Notes: generated from the sequence alone by a model not told the origin. Positions 10,440 to 22,361 are shown, counted from the first letter of the stretch. The stretch: DNA of 64,000 bases from Littorina saxatilis (GCF_037325665.1 NC_090249.1:35556462-35620461); one strand, 5' to 3'. Numbers and translations are program-made.

Positions 10440-13400
10440 CTTTCCGTTTAGTCATTCAACCTTTGAACTTGCACAGCTGACTCTCTCCTTCCAGCAAAGA
10501 GTCGTTAACATTCTCACTGTGTACAGACCCCCGCCAAGCAAGAAGAACAAGTTTACGGATGCTAAGTTTCTGGAACAGTTACCGGACTTTCTTGAATATG
10601 CAAATAACCTACCAGGCTCGCTGCTTATTGTTGGTGACTTCAATTATCACTTTGACACTCCATCACACTTTTACACATCCAAAGTGCTTGACGTTCTCAA
10701 TATGTTTGATCTGTGTCAGTCTGTTTCAGAGCCCACCCATGTACGTGGTCACATTGTTGATTGGGTTGTTTTTAGGGAAGAAGATGGTCTGGTTAAGTCG
10801 ACGTCTGTTGAACCGTCCCTTTCGTCCGATCACTATTGTGTCACGTGCACTCTTGACTTCGCAAAAAAAACCTCCCCTAGAGTGTACAGGGAAGTTCGTA
10901 GACTGGCGTCTATGGACGTCGAGGCCTTTAAGGCCGACTTTCTTGCCGACTTGCCCTCACTGCCGTCCGCCGAACAGCTCTTTCGTGTTTTGCGTGCCAT
11001 TCTGGACACACACGCCCCTTCTACTCGTCGTTTGGTCTCTAATCGTCCCCCCTCCCCGTGGTATAGCGGTGTGGGACCTGAACTACAAGACGCCAAGCGG
11101 GAGAGGAGGAGGGCGGAGCGTCAGTGGCGCGCCACAGGTCTAACTGTGCACCGGCAAGTAATTCAGGCGGCCAGAAACCGGGTCATCGCCATCGTCGACC
11201 ATGCCAAGTTTGCATTCTTCTCATCCAAAATACTCGCATGCACCTCAGTCAAACAGCTGTTTAGTGTCACCAGTGACATCTTAGGCAAGGTGACTTGTTC
11301 CCCTCTTCCCACTATGTTCTCTGTACATGAGCTTCCCCAGAAGTTCGCTGACTTTTTCACTGCGAAGATCGCGCTTATTCGCGAGAAGCTTGATTCTGCT
11401 GTTGTCCCGCCTTCACCGGTTGCCGATAGGATGTATTGTGGTCCAGCTCTGCAGCGTTTTGAGCCTGTCACCAGCGAGTTTGTAAAAAAGGTGTGTTTAG
11501 GCGCTAGTCCGAAAACGTGCGAGCTTGACCCCATTCCGTCCTCTCTGCTGTGTGATTGTATTGATGACCTTCTTCCATATCTCACTCACGTCATCAACGA
11601 CTCTCTGACTTCCGGCTCATTCCCAGATGAATTCAAACCTGCAATAGTTAGACCCCTCATCAAAAAACCTTCACTTGACAAGAATTCCTTGAAAAACTTT
11701 AGGCCCGTTTCGAACTTGTCATTCCTTTCAAAAATCACTGAAAAAATTGTCCTTTCACAACTTCTCACTCATCTAGAGCAAAACCACCTTCTCAACACCC
11801 ATCAGTCTGCATACAGGAAAAACCATAGTACTGAGACAGCACTTCTGAAGATTGTAAACGACATCCTTCTTGGCTTTGACGAAAATCAGGTCTCTATTCT
11901 AACACTACTGGACTTGTCTAGCGCATTTGATACGATAGACCACGAAATTCTGCTCCACAGGCTTCAGCACTCCTTTGGTGTTCATGATCTGGCCCTTTCC
12001 TGGGTTCGTTCGTACCTTACTAACCGGACGCAGACCGTTTGTGTCAACGGCATCAAATCTCAACCTTCAGCTCTCCAGTACGGTGTCCCGCAAGGGTCCG
12101 TGCTTGGCCCCATACTTTTCGTTCTATATGCCTCCCCTGTCCGATGTTATCAGTCGCCATGCGTTGTCGCACGAGAGTTTCGCTGATGATACACAGCTTC
12201 ATCAGTCTGCCCCTCTTGCTGAAGTTGACGATCTGGTATCTCGGACACAGGATTGCATTGCGGACCTCAGTGAATGGATGTCTTTAAACAAACTCCAGTT
12301 AAATAGTGACAAAACCGAAGTTATGCTGGCCTGTCCCAAGAAATTTCTCAATCACCCTTCTCTTCCTGCCTCTCTCACTGTCAACGAACTACCTATCTCT
12401 TTCTCTCCGTCTGTCCGCAGCCTTGGCGTCACTCTCGATCCAACTCTCTCTTTCCAAAAACACATCTCTAACATCTGCAAGTCCGCCTATCTAGAGCTGC
12501 GCAAGATTAGTTCAGTCCGTCACTACCTCACCACTGATGCAACCAAAACGTTAGTGTGTTCTTTAGTCCTCTCAAAGATAGATTATTGCAATTCTCTTCT
12601 GGCCGGTCTCCCTAAGTACCTTTTAGATAGACTTCAAAGGATCCAAAATAACGCTGCCCGCCTGGTCTTCAAATCTTCCAAGTATGAACACGCCACACCC
12701 CTTCTTCACTCTCTACACTGGCTGCCTATCACTAAAAGGATCGAATACAAACTCTCCTCTCTTTCTTTTGCCGTCGTTTCTGGTTCTGCCCCAGAATACT
12801 TCTCAGAACTCCTCAATCTCTACACCCCCTCTCGTCAGCTTCGCTCCGGCGCCGACACTCGACTCTTCCGACTCCCCACAGTGCAAACAAAGACATGTGG
12901 CGAGAGGTCCTTCGCCTATCAAGCCCCTGTGACCTGGAATAGATTACCTCTGCCTCTCAGACACACAGATTCTCTCACTACATTCAAGACAAATCTCAAA
13001 ACACACCTCTTTCAGCGCAAGTGATTTCCCCTCCAGCATCTCCCCACCCACCCCATCCCGCCCCACCTCACCCCCTACCTAGTGCCTAAAATAACGTGTA
13101 TATATATTTTCTGCGCTTTGTGTCAGCACTGTTTGTGTGTGTGTAAATAGTATTGTTGACACGTTTTTATACAGAAGCCTATTGTGGTTCTTGTGCCTAG
13201 GCTGTGTATTGGATTGTCATTGTATGCCTGCATTATTAGTTGTCAGTAATTATTACATGTGCTGATTGTTCTCTTTGCCTGCGCGCGTATAGTATGTTGG
13301 TTATGTTTGGTCATAGTATGTTTGTTTATGTTTGGTCGTTATCTTTGCCTGTGCGTGTATTGTATGTTTGGTCGTTTTCTTTGCCTGTGCATGTATAGTT

Positions 13401-13540
13401 TGTTGGTTATGTTTGGTCGGTTTCTTTGCCTGTGCGTGTTTTGTATGCTTGGTCGATGTATGTATTGTAAAGCGCTAAGAGTAGACATTTTTCTAGAATA
13501 GCGCTATGAAAGTTTGCATTATTATTATTATTATTATTAT
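10440..13540 (+). mobile_element. 5'-truncated LINE (L2/CR1-like non-LTR retrotransposon)
   Basis: The coding part begins inside the APE-type endonuclease: LTVYRPP, LLIVGDFNYH and SDHYCVTC are visible. The reverse transcriptase follows with FRPVSNLSFLSKITEK, LDLSSAFDTIDHEILL, YGVPQGSVLGPILF and the catalytic FADDTQLH. The frame shifts once near 12130, between LGPILFVLY and the MPPLSDVISRH segment; the second frame runs to the stop at 13022-13024. A ~490 bp 3' tail ends in AAGCGCTAAGAGTAG...TAGCGCTATGAAA and (ATT)n at 13518-13540. The ORF1 and the 5' part of the endonuclease are missing, as usual for truncated LINE insertions. It starts about 125 bp after the GCNT-like stop codon, so it lies in or just past that gene's 3' UTR. 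The clade call is from remembered RT motifs. Confidence 0.9.
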
Positions 13541-13542
13541 CT

Positions 13543-13930
13543 CCAAAGTCTACGGATCTATTAGATTGTTTTTCTTTTTTGTTTTCATTTCTTTATTGTC
13601 CCATCACAGGGAAATTCGGGTCGCTTTCTCCCAGTAGAAAGCTAGCGTATAGCAGCAACAGAGTCGCGCTACCCCAAAGTCAAGGGATCTATTAGAGTGT
13701 TTTTGTGTGCATTCCTTTATTGTCCCATCGCTGGGAAATTCGGGTCGCTTCCTCCCAGTGGAAAGCTAGCAGCAACAGAGTCGCGCTACCCCCAAAGTCA
13801 AGGGATCTATTAGATTAAAAATAAAAAAAAGGTCATTACTTACTTGTCCCATCGCTGGGAAATTCGGGTCGCTTTCTCCCAGTGGAAAGCTAGCAGCAAC
13901 AGAGTCGCGCTACCCGAAAGGCAAGGGATC
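13543..13930. repeat. tandem repeat, three units of about 125 bp
   Basis: Three units carry GTCCCATCGCTGGGAAATTC, then GGGTCGCTTTCTCCCAGTGG and AGCAACAGAGTCGCGCTACCC, ending AAGGGATCTATTAGA. The units start after the (ATT)n tail of the LINE. A diverged single unit (GAGTTGCTTTCTCTCTGGGG) occurs at 52967-53020 next to a SINE, so the unit may belong to a dispersed element. Confidence 0.8.
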
Positions 13931-14890
13931 TATTTGTTATTATGCTAAAAATCGTAATATTTTATCTATCGGGCCCAAACCACCCCCCAGCATAGAGGCT
14001 ATAAACAACAATTGTACAAATATTAACAAGAAAATTGGTAGATTAAATTCAACATGGCCGAAGCAGTGTTTTCATAAAAGAAGCGGTATTGTACGGGCAC
14101 AAGTTGTATTTTGGGTTACATGTGTTGCAGAGTATTTGATAATACGTTGGTATAAAAACATGCGAAGAAGAGTGATAAGTCCGTGTTGTGAAAAAAGTCA
14201 AGTGGATAAATTGACTACTTATGTATCACACTAGTTTTGCTGCTACAGCAGTCCCTCTCATGAACGGACACCCTTGGCCCATTGCAAATCTGTCCGTACA
14301 TTGCAGGTGGCCGGTCACGGGAGGGGTCCCCCCCCCCCCATCACACACACTCAAACACACGGACGGACTGAGTGAGTCTTTGCTACTCGTGATCGAGCTC
14401 TACTTGTACTAAAACAATAACGTCAAACTACTACAACTTATAACTGAAAGGACAAAAAAACTGTCCTGTAAAAATGACGTTAAATCAACGGTGTCAGAAA
14501 AAGAGAGATAAAAGAAATCCTCAAATCACTGAGGACACAGGCACCCCATGAAAGCAGCCACGCACATACTCACAGAGGCACACATGCTTGTGCAGATGCT
14601 TTGCAAAAATATCAACTGAAAACCTGTATGTCGTAATTTGCATAAATGCGTCTAGTAGGTTTCACTCTGTCTGTTTGTTTGTTTGTTTGTTAGTTTGTTT
14701 GTTTGTTAGTTTGTTTGTTTGTTAGTTTGTTTGTTTGTTAGTTTGTCTGTTGACAGTTTAGACTTGTTTCTTTTTGTCTGGATTTATTGAATGCTTCAGG
14801 CAGTGACTTTTCCCTGTCCAGTTTCCTCTTTTCCCTTACGCCTCTCTTACCCACTCCCCCACTCCCTTTACCCAGCCCCGACAGCAGAAA
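13931..14890. other. intergenic, no gene seen; (GTTT)n
   Basis: No supported gene. 14028-14142 resembles 15356-15485 (shared GGGTTACATGTGTTGCAGAGTATTT). A (TTTG)n microsatellite with TTAG interruptions is at 14671-14747. Confidence 0.5.
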
Positions 14891-15356
14891 CTTATTTATT
14901 TATTTATATGGGAGATTTATATAGCGCTTGACGTTCTCTAAGCGCTTTACATATTAATTTCTGCCGTGTGAGATGGAATTTGTTACACCCTATATCACAG
15001 CATTCACATCGGCCAGTAAATCTCAAGCCATTACGGCGAATGTTTACTTTTCACGGCCTATTATTCCAAGTCACACGGGTATTTGGTGGACATTTTTTTT
15101 ATCTATGCCTGTACATTTTTGCCAGGAAAGACCCTTTTGTCAATCGTGGGATCTTTAACGCGCACACCCCAATGTAGTGTACACGAAGGGACCTCGGTTT
15201 TTTGTCTCATCCGAAAGACAAGCACTTGAACCCACCACCTGGGCTAAGAAAGGGGGAAGAAAACGGAAGAAAATTGCTTACGCCCCGACCCAGGGTCGAA
15301 CTCGCAACCTCTCGCTTCCGAGGCAAGTGCACTTTACCACTCGGCCACCCTTCCAA
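14891..15356 (-). mobile_element. tRNA-derived SINE
   Basis: Read on the minus strand it starts at 15356 with GGGTGGCCGAGTGGTAAAGT, containing an A box (TGGCCGAGTGG), and has a B box GAGTTCGACCC about 50 bases on, in a tRNA-like head. A body of about 350 bp follows. The 3' end reads TGTAAAGCGCTTAGAGAACG then AAGCGCTATATAAAT and a (ATAA)n tail. The 3' end resembles the tail of the LINE at 10440-13540. The tRNA head plus LINE-like tail is the hallmark of SINEs. Confidence 0.8.
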
Positions 15357-15489
15357 GAAAATTGGTTGATTAAAATCAACAGGGATCAAAACTGTGTTAC
15401 AATAATAGAAACGGTTATGTACGGACTCCATCTATTTGGGGTATTTGGGTTACAAAACTTACATGTGTTGCAGAGTATTTAAAAGGCCG

Positions 15490-16630
15490 GTATTACTGTA
15501 TATACAGTGGTACCTGTGGTTAAAGGATACGATTTGGATCAGCCATTGGCTTTAAGATTGTGATGCTTTTAACCAATGAGATACAATTCTATTCCGGACA
15601 TTGTGATTGGTTGTATTGACGGTATTATGTGCTGTTTGGTACAGTACGGTTTGAGATTGTTGGCAGAGGTATAAGCAGAACTGTGACTGACTCAGCGCAG
15701 ATAGAATTTGATAGATGATCGAAGAATTTGTTTCGTACGGTTGGTTTAAAACAATGTTTTATTCGTGTATTACATATGTTCATGAAGTTTGCATTGACGA
15801 CGTCAAAACAAGCCTACGGCGTATGGTGTTGCCTTCAACACAAACTTACAATCATAGATAGGAACATTGCAGACAGTCAAGTACAATATGCAAAAACAGG
15901 CGGTCATTTTAACACAAAATATCATCCACATTTTTAGGAGAAAGATAAAGCAAAACAAAATACAACAGAGAACGGAAACATATTTATACATTTAACACAC
16001 ATCCACGTCTAAATCAGAAGTATGCGTTGAGGATATAATCAGTTATTATTCCGACCAAGGAAAACGCATTTAGGCACAGGTATTTAGACCGGGGTGGGGG
16101 GAGGGAGAGAGAATGAGTTGGGCATTCAAACAAATAATGGTCGACTGTTTCTGCACCAGTCCCGCATTCACATACAAATTTCCATTAACTACATTTTGCT
16201 TCTTACGGCACGGTTCTATTTTATCATGGATAGAACATGAAACTGTATATTATGATTGTATTTGCCGTGTGGACATTTGTTCTTGTGCTGTTTTCGGGAC
16301 GATGATGATGATAAAATCGTTTATTTAACGTCACTCTGTAAAAACATTGGCGACATTTGTCTTAGATTAAAAACACACACAGGCGCCCACACAAACTTTC
16401 CCTTTATGTACAGTGGTTCACCACCCTCCCACCCCCCGCACACTCTCGCTCATCTAGTTAAAAATAGTAATAAGAGATACTTGGATATAAAATGGTATTC
16501 TTAAAGGTTCTGATAAAAATATAAAGTAGCTATATGAGAAGCAATGGCGTCAGCCGCAGCAATGTCTCTTCATATCCAGGGACCAAGTGGGTGCGTGTGC
16601 ACAAGTCCAGCGATAAGTTTGGGACCTTGC
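15490..16630. other. intergenic, no gene seen
   Basis: AT-rich sequence with only short open frames and no recognisable domain, splice pattern or repeat boundary. Confidence 0.4.
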
Positions 16631-16641
16631 CACCCAAGGTC

Positions 16642-17175
16642 TTAATTAAAACTTAAAAGATTAGGCAGGATATTTCTATTCGAGTTTATAAACTGAGTCA
16701 GGGGTTGAAAGTGGCATGAGTTCAAATCACACTCCAAAGTCAAATGAGCAATGCTGGGGTCGGATTGACAGGTGCATTTAAACTCTAGAAATTGGTAGTT
16801 CCCAGCTTCTGCCCTTAGGCGGTTAATCCTTTTTATTACACGTGGGCATGCATTATAGGTGTTCATCTGTTTTGATGGGGCTTCCCGAATGAGCCAGCCA
16901 GAGCTTATAGCCGTGTGCATGTATTTGTTCCTCCATTCTCTCCAGAGAAGAGAGTCTGTAAGGCTACTGATCTCAGAAGCAGACAATGGCAGGTCAACCT
17001 CGGAGGCGCCTATGCCTTGGGCAGCTTCTTTAGCGGCTTTGTCTGCTCTCTCGTTGCCAGGCACGTTCACGTGTGCTGGACACCAGACCAGGTTAATCTC
17101 GCTTCCTTTTTTACATTTAGTCAAGTTTTGACTAAATGTTTTAACGTAGAGGGGGGAATCGAGACGAGGGTTGTG

Positions 17176-17230
<55 letters not shown>

Positions 17231-18235
17231 TCTGTCTGTCTGTCTCTGTGTGTGTGTAGAGCGATTCAGATCAAACTACTGGACCGATCTTTATGAAATT
17301 TGACATGAGAGTTCCTGGGAATGATATCCCCGGACGTTTTTTTTCTTTTTTTCGATAAATACATTTGATGACGTCATATCCGGCTTTTTGTAAAAGTTGA
17401 GGCGGCACTGTCACACCCTCATTTTTCAATCAAATTGATTGAAATTTTGGCCCAGCAATCTTCGACGAAGGCCGGACTTCGGTATTGCATTTCAGCTTGG
17501 TGGCTTAAAAATTAATTAATGATTTTGGTCATTAAAAATCTGAAAATTGTAAAAAAAATTGTTTTTATAAAACGCTCCAAATTTACGTTCATCTAATTTT
17601 TCATCATTTTCTGATTCCAAAAACATATAAATATGTTATATTCGGATTAAAAACAAGCTCTGAAAATTAAAAATATAAAAATTATTATTAAAATAAAATT
17701 TCCCAAATCGATTTAAAAACAATTTCATCTTATTCCTTGTGGGTTCCTGATTCCAAAAACATATAGATGTGATATGTTTGGATTAAAAACACGCTCAGAA
17801 AGTTAAAAAGAATAGAGATAAAGAAAAGCGTGCTATCTTTCTCAGCGCAACTACTACCCCGCTCTTCTTGTCAATTTCACTGCCTGTGCATCGAGCGGTG
17901 GACTGACGATGCTACGAGTATACGCTCTTGCTGTAAAAATGCAGTGAGTTCAGTTTCATTCTGTTAGTTCGACAGCTTGACTAAATGTTATAATTTCGCC
18001 TTACGCGACTTGTTTATAATTTTATTTGCCAGCTTCTTTATGGCAATGACAAGATCCTGTCTTTTTGATCTTTTGTTAGTTCTTAATGCTTCAATGGCTG
18101 CTTTGGAGTCAGAGAATATAGCTATCTTTTGAGGGGGGGTGTTCTTGAGATTGAGATGAACAAGCGACGGCAAGGAGCTCAGCTGAGAAGATCGAGTTTC
18201 TGTTGCACGGGACGAGGCAGGAACGTGGAATTAAA
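16642..18235 (-). pseudogene. RNase H-bearing LINE remnant split by a later insertion
   Basis: On the minus strand, 18180-18014 encodes KIAIFSDSKAAIEALRTNK and 17112-16642 encodes INLVWCPAHVNVPGNERADK followed by a C-terminal region with C-x-C-x7-H-x4-C spacing (CTCQSDPSIAHLTLEC) and a stop. Together these are the later part of an RNase H domain (FSDS and the WCPAHVxxxGNExAD block) plus the tail of an I-group-type LINE protein. The FSAELLAV part lies upstream in another frame (about 18170-18215), so there is at least one frameshift. The domain is cut by a 901 bp Helentron-like element at 17113-18013. 5' part absent. Confidence 0.82.
17113..18013 (+). mobile_element. Helentron-like non-autonomous element (family B, copy 3)
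   Basis: Full-looking copy: ACATTTAGTCAAG-TTTTGACTAAATG at the 5' end, (GT)n/(GTCT)n microsatellite at 17181-17256, TGATGACGTCATAT, and 3' CTTGACTAAATG ... TCGCCTTACGCGA-CTTGT. Flanks are T-runs (17107-17112 TTTTTT; 18014-18015 TT) with no clear target duplication, as expected for insertion between T residues in Helentrons. It interrupts the RNase H LINE remnant. Confidence 0.7.
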
Positions 18236-18635
18236 AAGACGAATGCGAACAAAGAGTCATGGTTTTAAAGAGTTTGTATGCAATGATGCATCAGTTTGTG
18301 CCGCTGTGAACTTTTGTTTATTTTTGTAAAAGGTGTATCAGATGCACGACAAATTGCTGTTTTTCCATGTTCATTTCAGCACGGCATAAGTTTTGTCAAC
18401 TAATGCTGCTTCTAGCCTCAAAACCAGTACTTCACGTCACGTTGCGGCTTGGACGGTGTGCAGACGAACTGCAGTGACTCGTTACTCACTATAGCTTTGT
18501 TGTTTCAATCTCAGTTCGATCATCAAAATGCTTTTGAATAAAGTAGAATTCTAAATAGAGCAAATAAAATGAAAAGCAATAAAAACAAATTTAAAAAAAG
18601 AAGTTTAACAGATTTTAAAAAAAGAAAAAAAGAAA
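18236..18635. other. intergenic, no gene seen
   Basis: No supported coding region. A-rich stretch at 18560-18638 borders the tRNA-like sequence and would be a T-rich run on its minus strand. Confidence 0.4.
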
Positions 18636-18639
18636 GGCG

Positions 18640-18712
18640 ATGGCAGGGGTCGAACCGACGACCTCATGCTAAGCAGCGATGTTCGCTAACAACTGAGCTA
18701 AGACGGCAACTG
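18640..18712 (-). repeat. tRNA-like sequence (SINE head or tRNA pseudogene)
   Basis: Minus strand reads GCCGTCTTAGCTCAGTTGTT (A box TAGCTCAGTTG) and GTCGTCGGTTCGACCCCTGCC (B box GGTTCGACCCC), followed by T-rich sequence. The acceptor and T stems are poorly paired when folded by hand (several mismatches in the seven acceptor pairs), so it is not called a working tRNA gene. Confidence 0.6.
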
Positions 18713-18845
18713 CCAGAAGAGGGGGAAAAGAAGAGAGTATATTTTGTATTTCGGCAACAGCGCGTTCACTGATGAGGCGGGACTGACTGATTGTCGTCTG
18801 CTACACTTTGCCCGCTTGTGGGACCCTAAACCTTCTCGAGTGCAC

Positions 18846-19003
18846 TACTGTTCTCACGAGATCAGTTACTTCTGTTTTGTTTCGTGTTTTTTTCTTCCAA
18901 TTGACACCATGTATGACAGATGAAACCGAGAAAGGTTGTGAATATAGATGCACAAATTAGGAGGGGAAAACGAAACAAAACAAAAATAACTGATCTCTTG
19001 AGA
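18846..19003. mobile_element. MITE-like inverted repeat, about 160 bp
   Basis: CTGTTCTCACGAGATCAGTTA at 18846 pairs imperfectly with TAACTGATCTCTTGAGAACGG ending at 19003, with GTTTTGTTTCGT/ACGAAACAAAAC inside. No coding capacity. Confidence 0.65.
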
Positions 19004-19049
19004 ACGGCAAACCACGAGACATATGTCACCTCTCCCAAGGCTTTCGAGT

Positions 19050-19085
19050 AGATGGCCGCTCCTGCGGCCATAAGGAGCGGCCATC
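19050..19085. repeat. short perfect palindrome
   Basis: GATGGCCGCTCCT and its exact reverse complement are separated by a 9-base loop. GC-rich relative to its surroundings. Confidence 0.7.
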
Positions 19086-19089
19086 AATA

Positions 19090-20355
19090 ATAATAAATGT
19101 GTGCAGCCATGGTAAGTGCTTTTATAGGCATTAACATTTTAAATGAAATTACACAGGTGGTGGTTTTTATAGTAATGGTACAGAAAGTGTCAAAGTATTT
19201 TTTATCGCACAGTTTTAAATGGTGTTTTTTCCCCCTGGTGAAATAATAAAGAATACAATAAAACCAACCACTTTTGTGTATTTTACAGTTCTAGTTCCGT
19301 CAAAATGTTGATAAAAATTAACAAATTAAGCAAGATCTTTTTAAGTTTCCAAGCTGGACCAGGTCAAAGATTGTTTGACCAAACTTCTAATAAATTTCAC
19401 CACAGTGCCGCCAGAAATGTTGTGAAAGGGCGGATATGACACAATCGCAGGCATTTATCGCAAAAAGAACAACAGCCTTTCGCGGGATATTACATGAAAA
19501 ACTCACATCTGAACAGGAGTGTTCTTGAAATCGCCGCACTCCCCCCCCCCCCCCCCCCACACACACACGCACACGCTTGCGCCTCCCTCTCTCAATCCAC
19601 AGTCCCCAGCAAAACATTCGTTCAAATCTTGACTAAATGTCAAAGCACATTGACGCGAAGGAAAGATACCTTTTCTGTACACGCTATATCCCTTTGTATG
19701 CGCCTTCCAAAATCCGATTACAATTTCTATAACGTAAGGAATCTATGGGACATCATTGTCTGATGTTCTTTGACGTGGTGGTGTCACAGTTCACACACGC
19801 CAATAGCCCTTTGTCGAAGATGAAGAAAACAGTTTTTCACTAGCACACAAAGCTTCAATACCAAGCCCCATGCAAGTATTTGCTAGCTCTTGCAGGGTGT
19901 ACTTGCGCCTTCTGAGTGTGGGGTGTTCAATAGCTTTGCAAAGCTTCATGATTGTAGTGTCTGGCAGTTAGGGTAGCCTATTTTTGAGCTTTCAGGACGC
20001 AGAGGTTAACACATGCAGTGTCATTTTCTCATTGTGGTATGTCAACCCATTGCGAGAACATACTTTTGTGTATATAAAAAAAGGAGTATTTTTCGGTGTT
20101 GTAGAGTGTAACGAATTCTTAGTGTGGCAGTCAGTACGGTAATTCAACCGAGTGTTCAAAACTTCAAACAGTCAACCGAGACGGTAAATCGTCATAAGCA
20201 TAAGCGATAGTGGCATGAAGCGATGTCAATGTCTAGAATTGCTTCATGATTACTAACATTCTCGTCCATTCGATCATCGTCGTCCCAACATTTGCTGTTC
20301 GTCATCCTGTCTTCATTATTTCTTCGACCTCAAGCTGAGCGTCTAACACTATAAC
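19090..20355. other. intergenic, no gene; possible upstream part of an LTR-type element
   Basis: No coding exon recognised. A C-tract is at 19540-19558, and 19626-19640 holds a CTTGACTAAATG fragment of the Helentron-like family B. The sequence 19950-20355 is non-coding and has a TATATAAAAAAAGG box at about 20076, which would fit the upstream part of the LTR-type element that follows. Confidence 0.4.
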
Positions 20356-22361
20356 TCATCGTCATCATATGTTCTAGAAACTGTGTTTTTCACCAGAAAC
20401 TTTTGAAGAAGAATGACTTGTGTTCTCCCATTGTGGACATCTATTTATTAATTAACCTGTGGTAAATAGAGGATGTTGTAAATTTTGAACAATATATAGT
20501 TAGCTACTTATAAACGAAATTGTTCAAACTAAATTAACGCTGTTGTGTATTCTTTGGGCAAGAGAGTACAGTGTCAGCACAGAAAGAGATTGTGTGTATC
20601 TCAACCAAACGTTTATACCCTAGACCAATTGGTAAAATCGTCACACTGGGGGCTCGTCCGGGATAAATAACAGCATCTAATCCTTTACTTTTGGACAAAC
20701 CCAGTCAAATTCTCTTCGAAATTTCTATCCACTGTGTTTGTTTGTCACTCATTGCTCATCATCATATAAAGTGTATATTTAGTTTGTGTTGTTATTCATT
20801 ATTTTGTAGTATAGTCGTTTCAGTCGATATAGAAATATAACAGTTGATCAAGTGTTGGAAATTCATGACAACACTATAAATTGAATAATTGAATAAAGCA
20901 CTTTAGAGTTTAGTTCCCCATTTTATTATGCTGTTCTAAATTCACGGTAAAGTTGCTGTGATCAAGAGCTAACACTATTGATCGAACCGTACAAATCCCT
21001 GTAGGCCAAATTTGTTAGCATACATTTTCTACAGCGGGTGGTTGGCGGGAGTCTGGCGCAAGTTTGCGAGGGCAAGATTGGCTTCGTCGGAAAAGCTGAG
21101 TGTCTGTGTTAGTGAAGTAGTTCTTTATAAGTTCCGTACTTCACGCGACTATTGTAGACAGATAGAATAAACAACAAGGTAGTTGGTGTATCATATCTCT
21201 ACAGTAAAGGTGTTCTACCTGAGATACGTTGGGAATAACAATACTTGTCGTTCGACGTAAGAAGGATTAACACAAGATAGTCTGTAAAGATAGAATAAAC
21301 AACAAGGTAGTTGGTTTATCATATATCTACAGTAAAGGTGTTCTACCTGAGATACGTTGGGAATAACAATACTTGTCGTTCGACGTAAGAAGGATTAACA
21401 CAAGATAGTCTGTAAAATTATTGTGACTTTTACAGAAAGAATCGTATAACCCTATAGTGTTAGATATCGAAGATAGTAGATATAATTAGGTTGATTCGTG
21501 GAAATCGTACCGAACCGTGTACGTACGTTATTTGAGATAACGTGATCTTTGCGAGAAATTCATTGAACAGAATTCGATTATATTGGATAAATTTGGTTCG
21601 TGCATCAGTAGCACCACGAGATCCGTGGTCGGTGTTCGGTAATTTGTTTTATTTCCAAAGTTACCATTTTAAAATATTTCGTTTTCAACGGTTTGAATTT
21701 TCAAAGAGTAAAGGTGTTCTACCTGAGATACGTTGGGAATATAAACAATAGCTGTCGTTCGACGTAAGAAGGAATAACACAAGATAGTCTGTAAAATTAT
21801 TGTTACTTTTACAGAAAGAATCGTATAACCCTATAGTGTTAGATATCGAAGATAGTAGATATAAATAGGTTGATTCGTGGAAATCGTACCGAACCGTGTA
21901 CGTACGTTATTTGAGATAACGTGATCTTTGCGAGAAATTCATTGAACAGAATTCGATTATTTTGGATAAATTTGGTTCGTGCATCAGTAGCACCACGAGA
22001 TCCGTGGTCGGTGTTCGGTAATTTGTTTTATTTCCAAAGTTACCATTTTTAAAATAATTCGTTTTCAACGGTCATCGTCATCATATGTTCTAGAAACTGT
22101 GTTTTTCACCAGAAACTTTTGAAGAAGAATGACTTGTGTTCTCCCATTGAGGACATCTATTTATTAATTAACCTGTGGTAAATAGAGGATGTTGTAAATT
22201 TTGAACAATATATAGTTAGCTACTTATAAACGAAATTGTTCAAACTAAATTAACGCTGTTGTGTATTCTTTGGGCAAGAGAGTACAGTGTCAGCACAGAA
22301 AGAGATTGTGTGTATCTCAACCAAACGTTTATACCCTAGACCAATTGGTAAAATCGTCACA
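20356..22361 (+). mobile_element. LTR-retrotransposon-like element without coding region
   Basis: Two direct repeats of 290 bp, 20356-20645 and 22072-22361, are nearly identical and both end in ...CGTCACA. One base after the first copy is TGGGGGCTCGTCCGGGAT (20647-20664), which looks like a primer-binding site for tRNA-Pro as known in several LTR elements. The roughly 1.4 kb between holds no gag or pol frame but tandem duplications (21160-21415 and 21415-21691 versus 21795-22072). It therefore looks like a non-autonomous, TRIM/LARD-type element or a collapsed copy. The high identity of the end repeats suggests a fairly young insertion. The left repeat may be longer than 290 bp. Confidence 0.7.

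Noticed and set aside
10559-11143. Second reading frame inside the LINE as a separate gene
   Set aside because: It is a shadow frame of the endonuclease/RT coding sequence with no domain of its own.
18640-18712. Functional tRNA gene
   Set aside because: A and B boxes are good but the acceptor and T stems do not pair well by hand. It is better read as a SINE head or tRNA pseudogene; a covariance-model scan would settle it.
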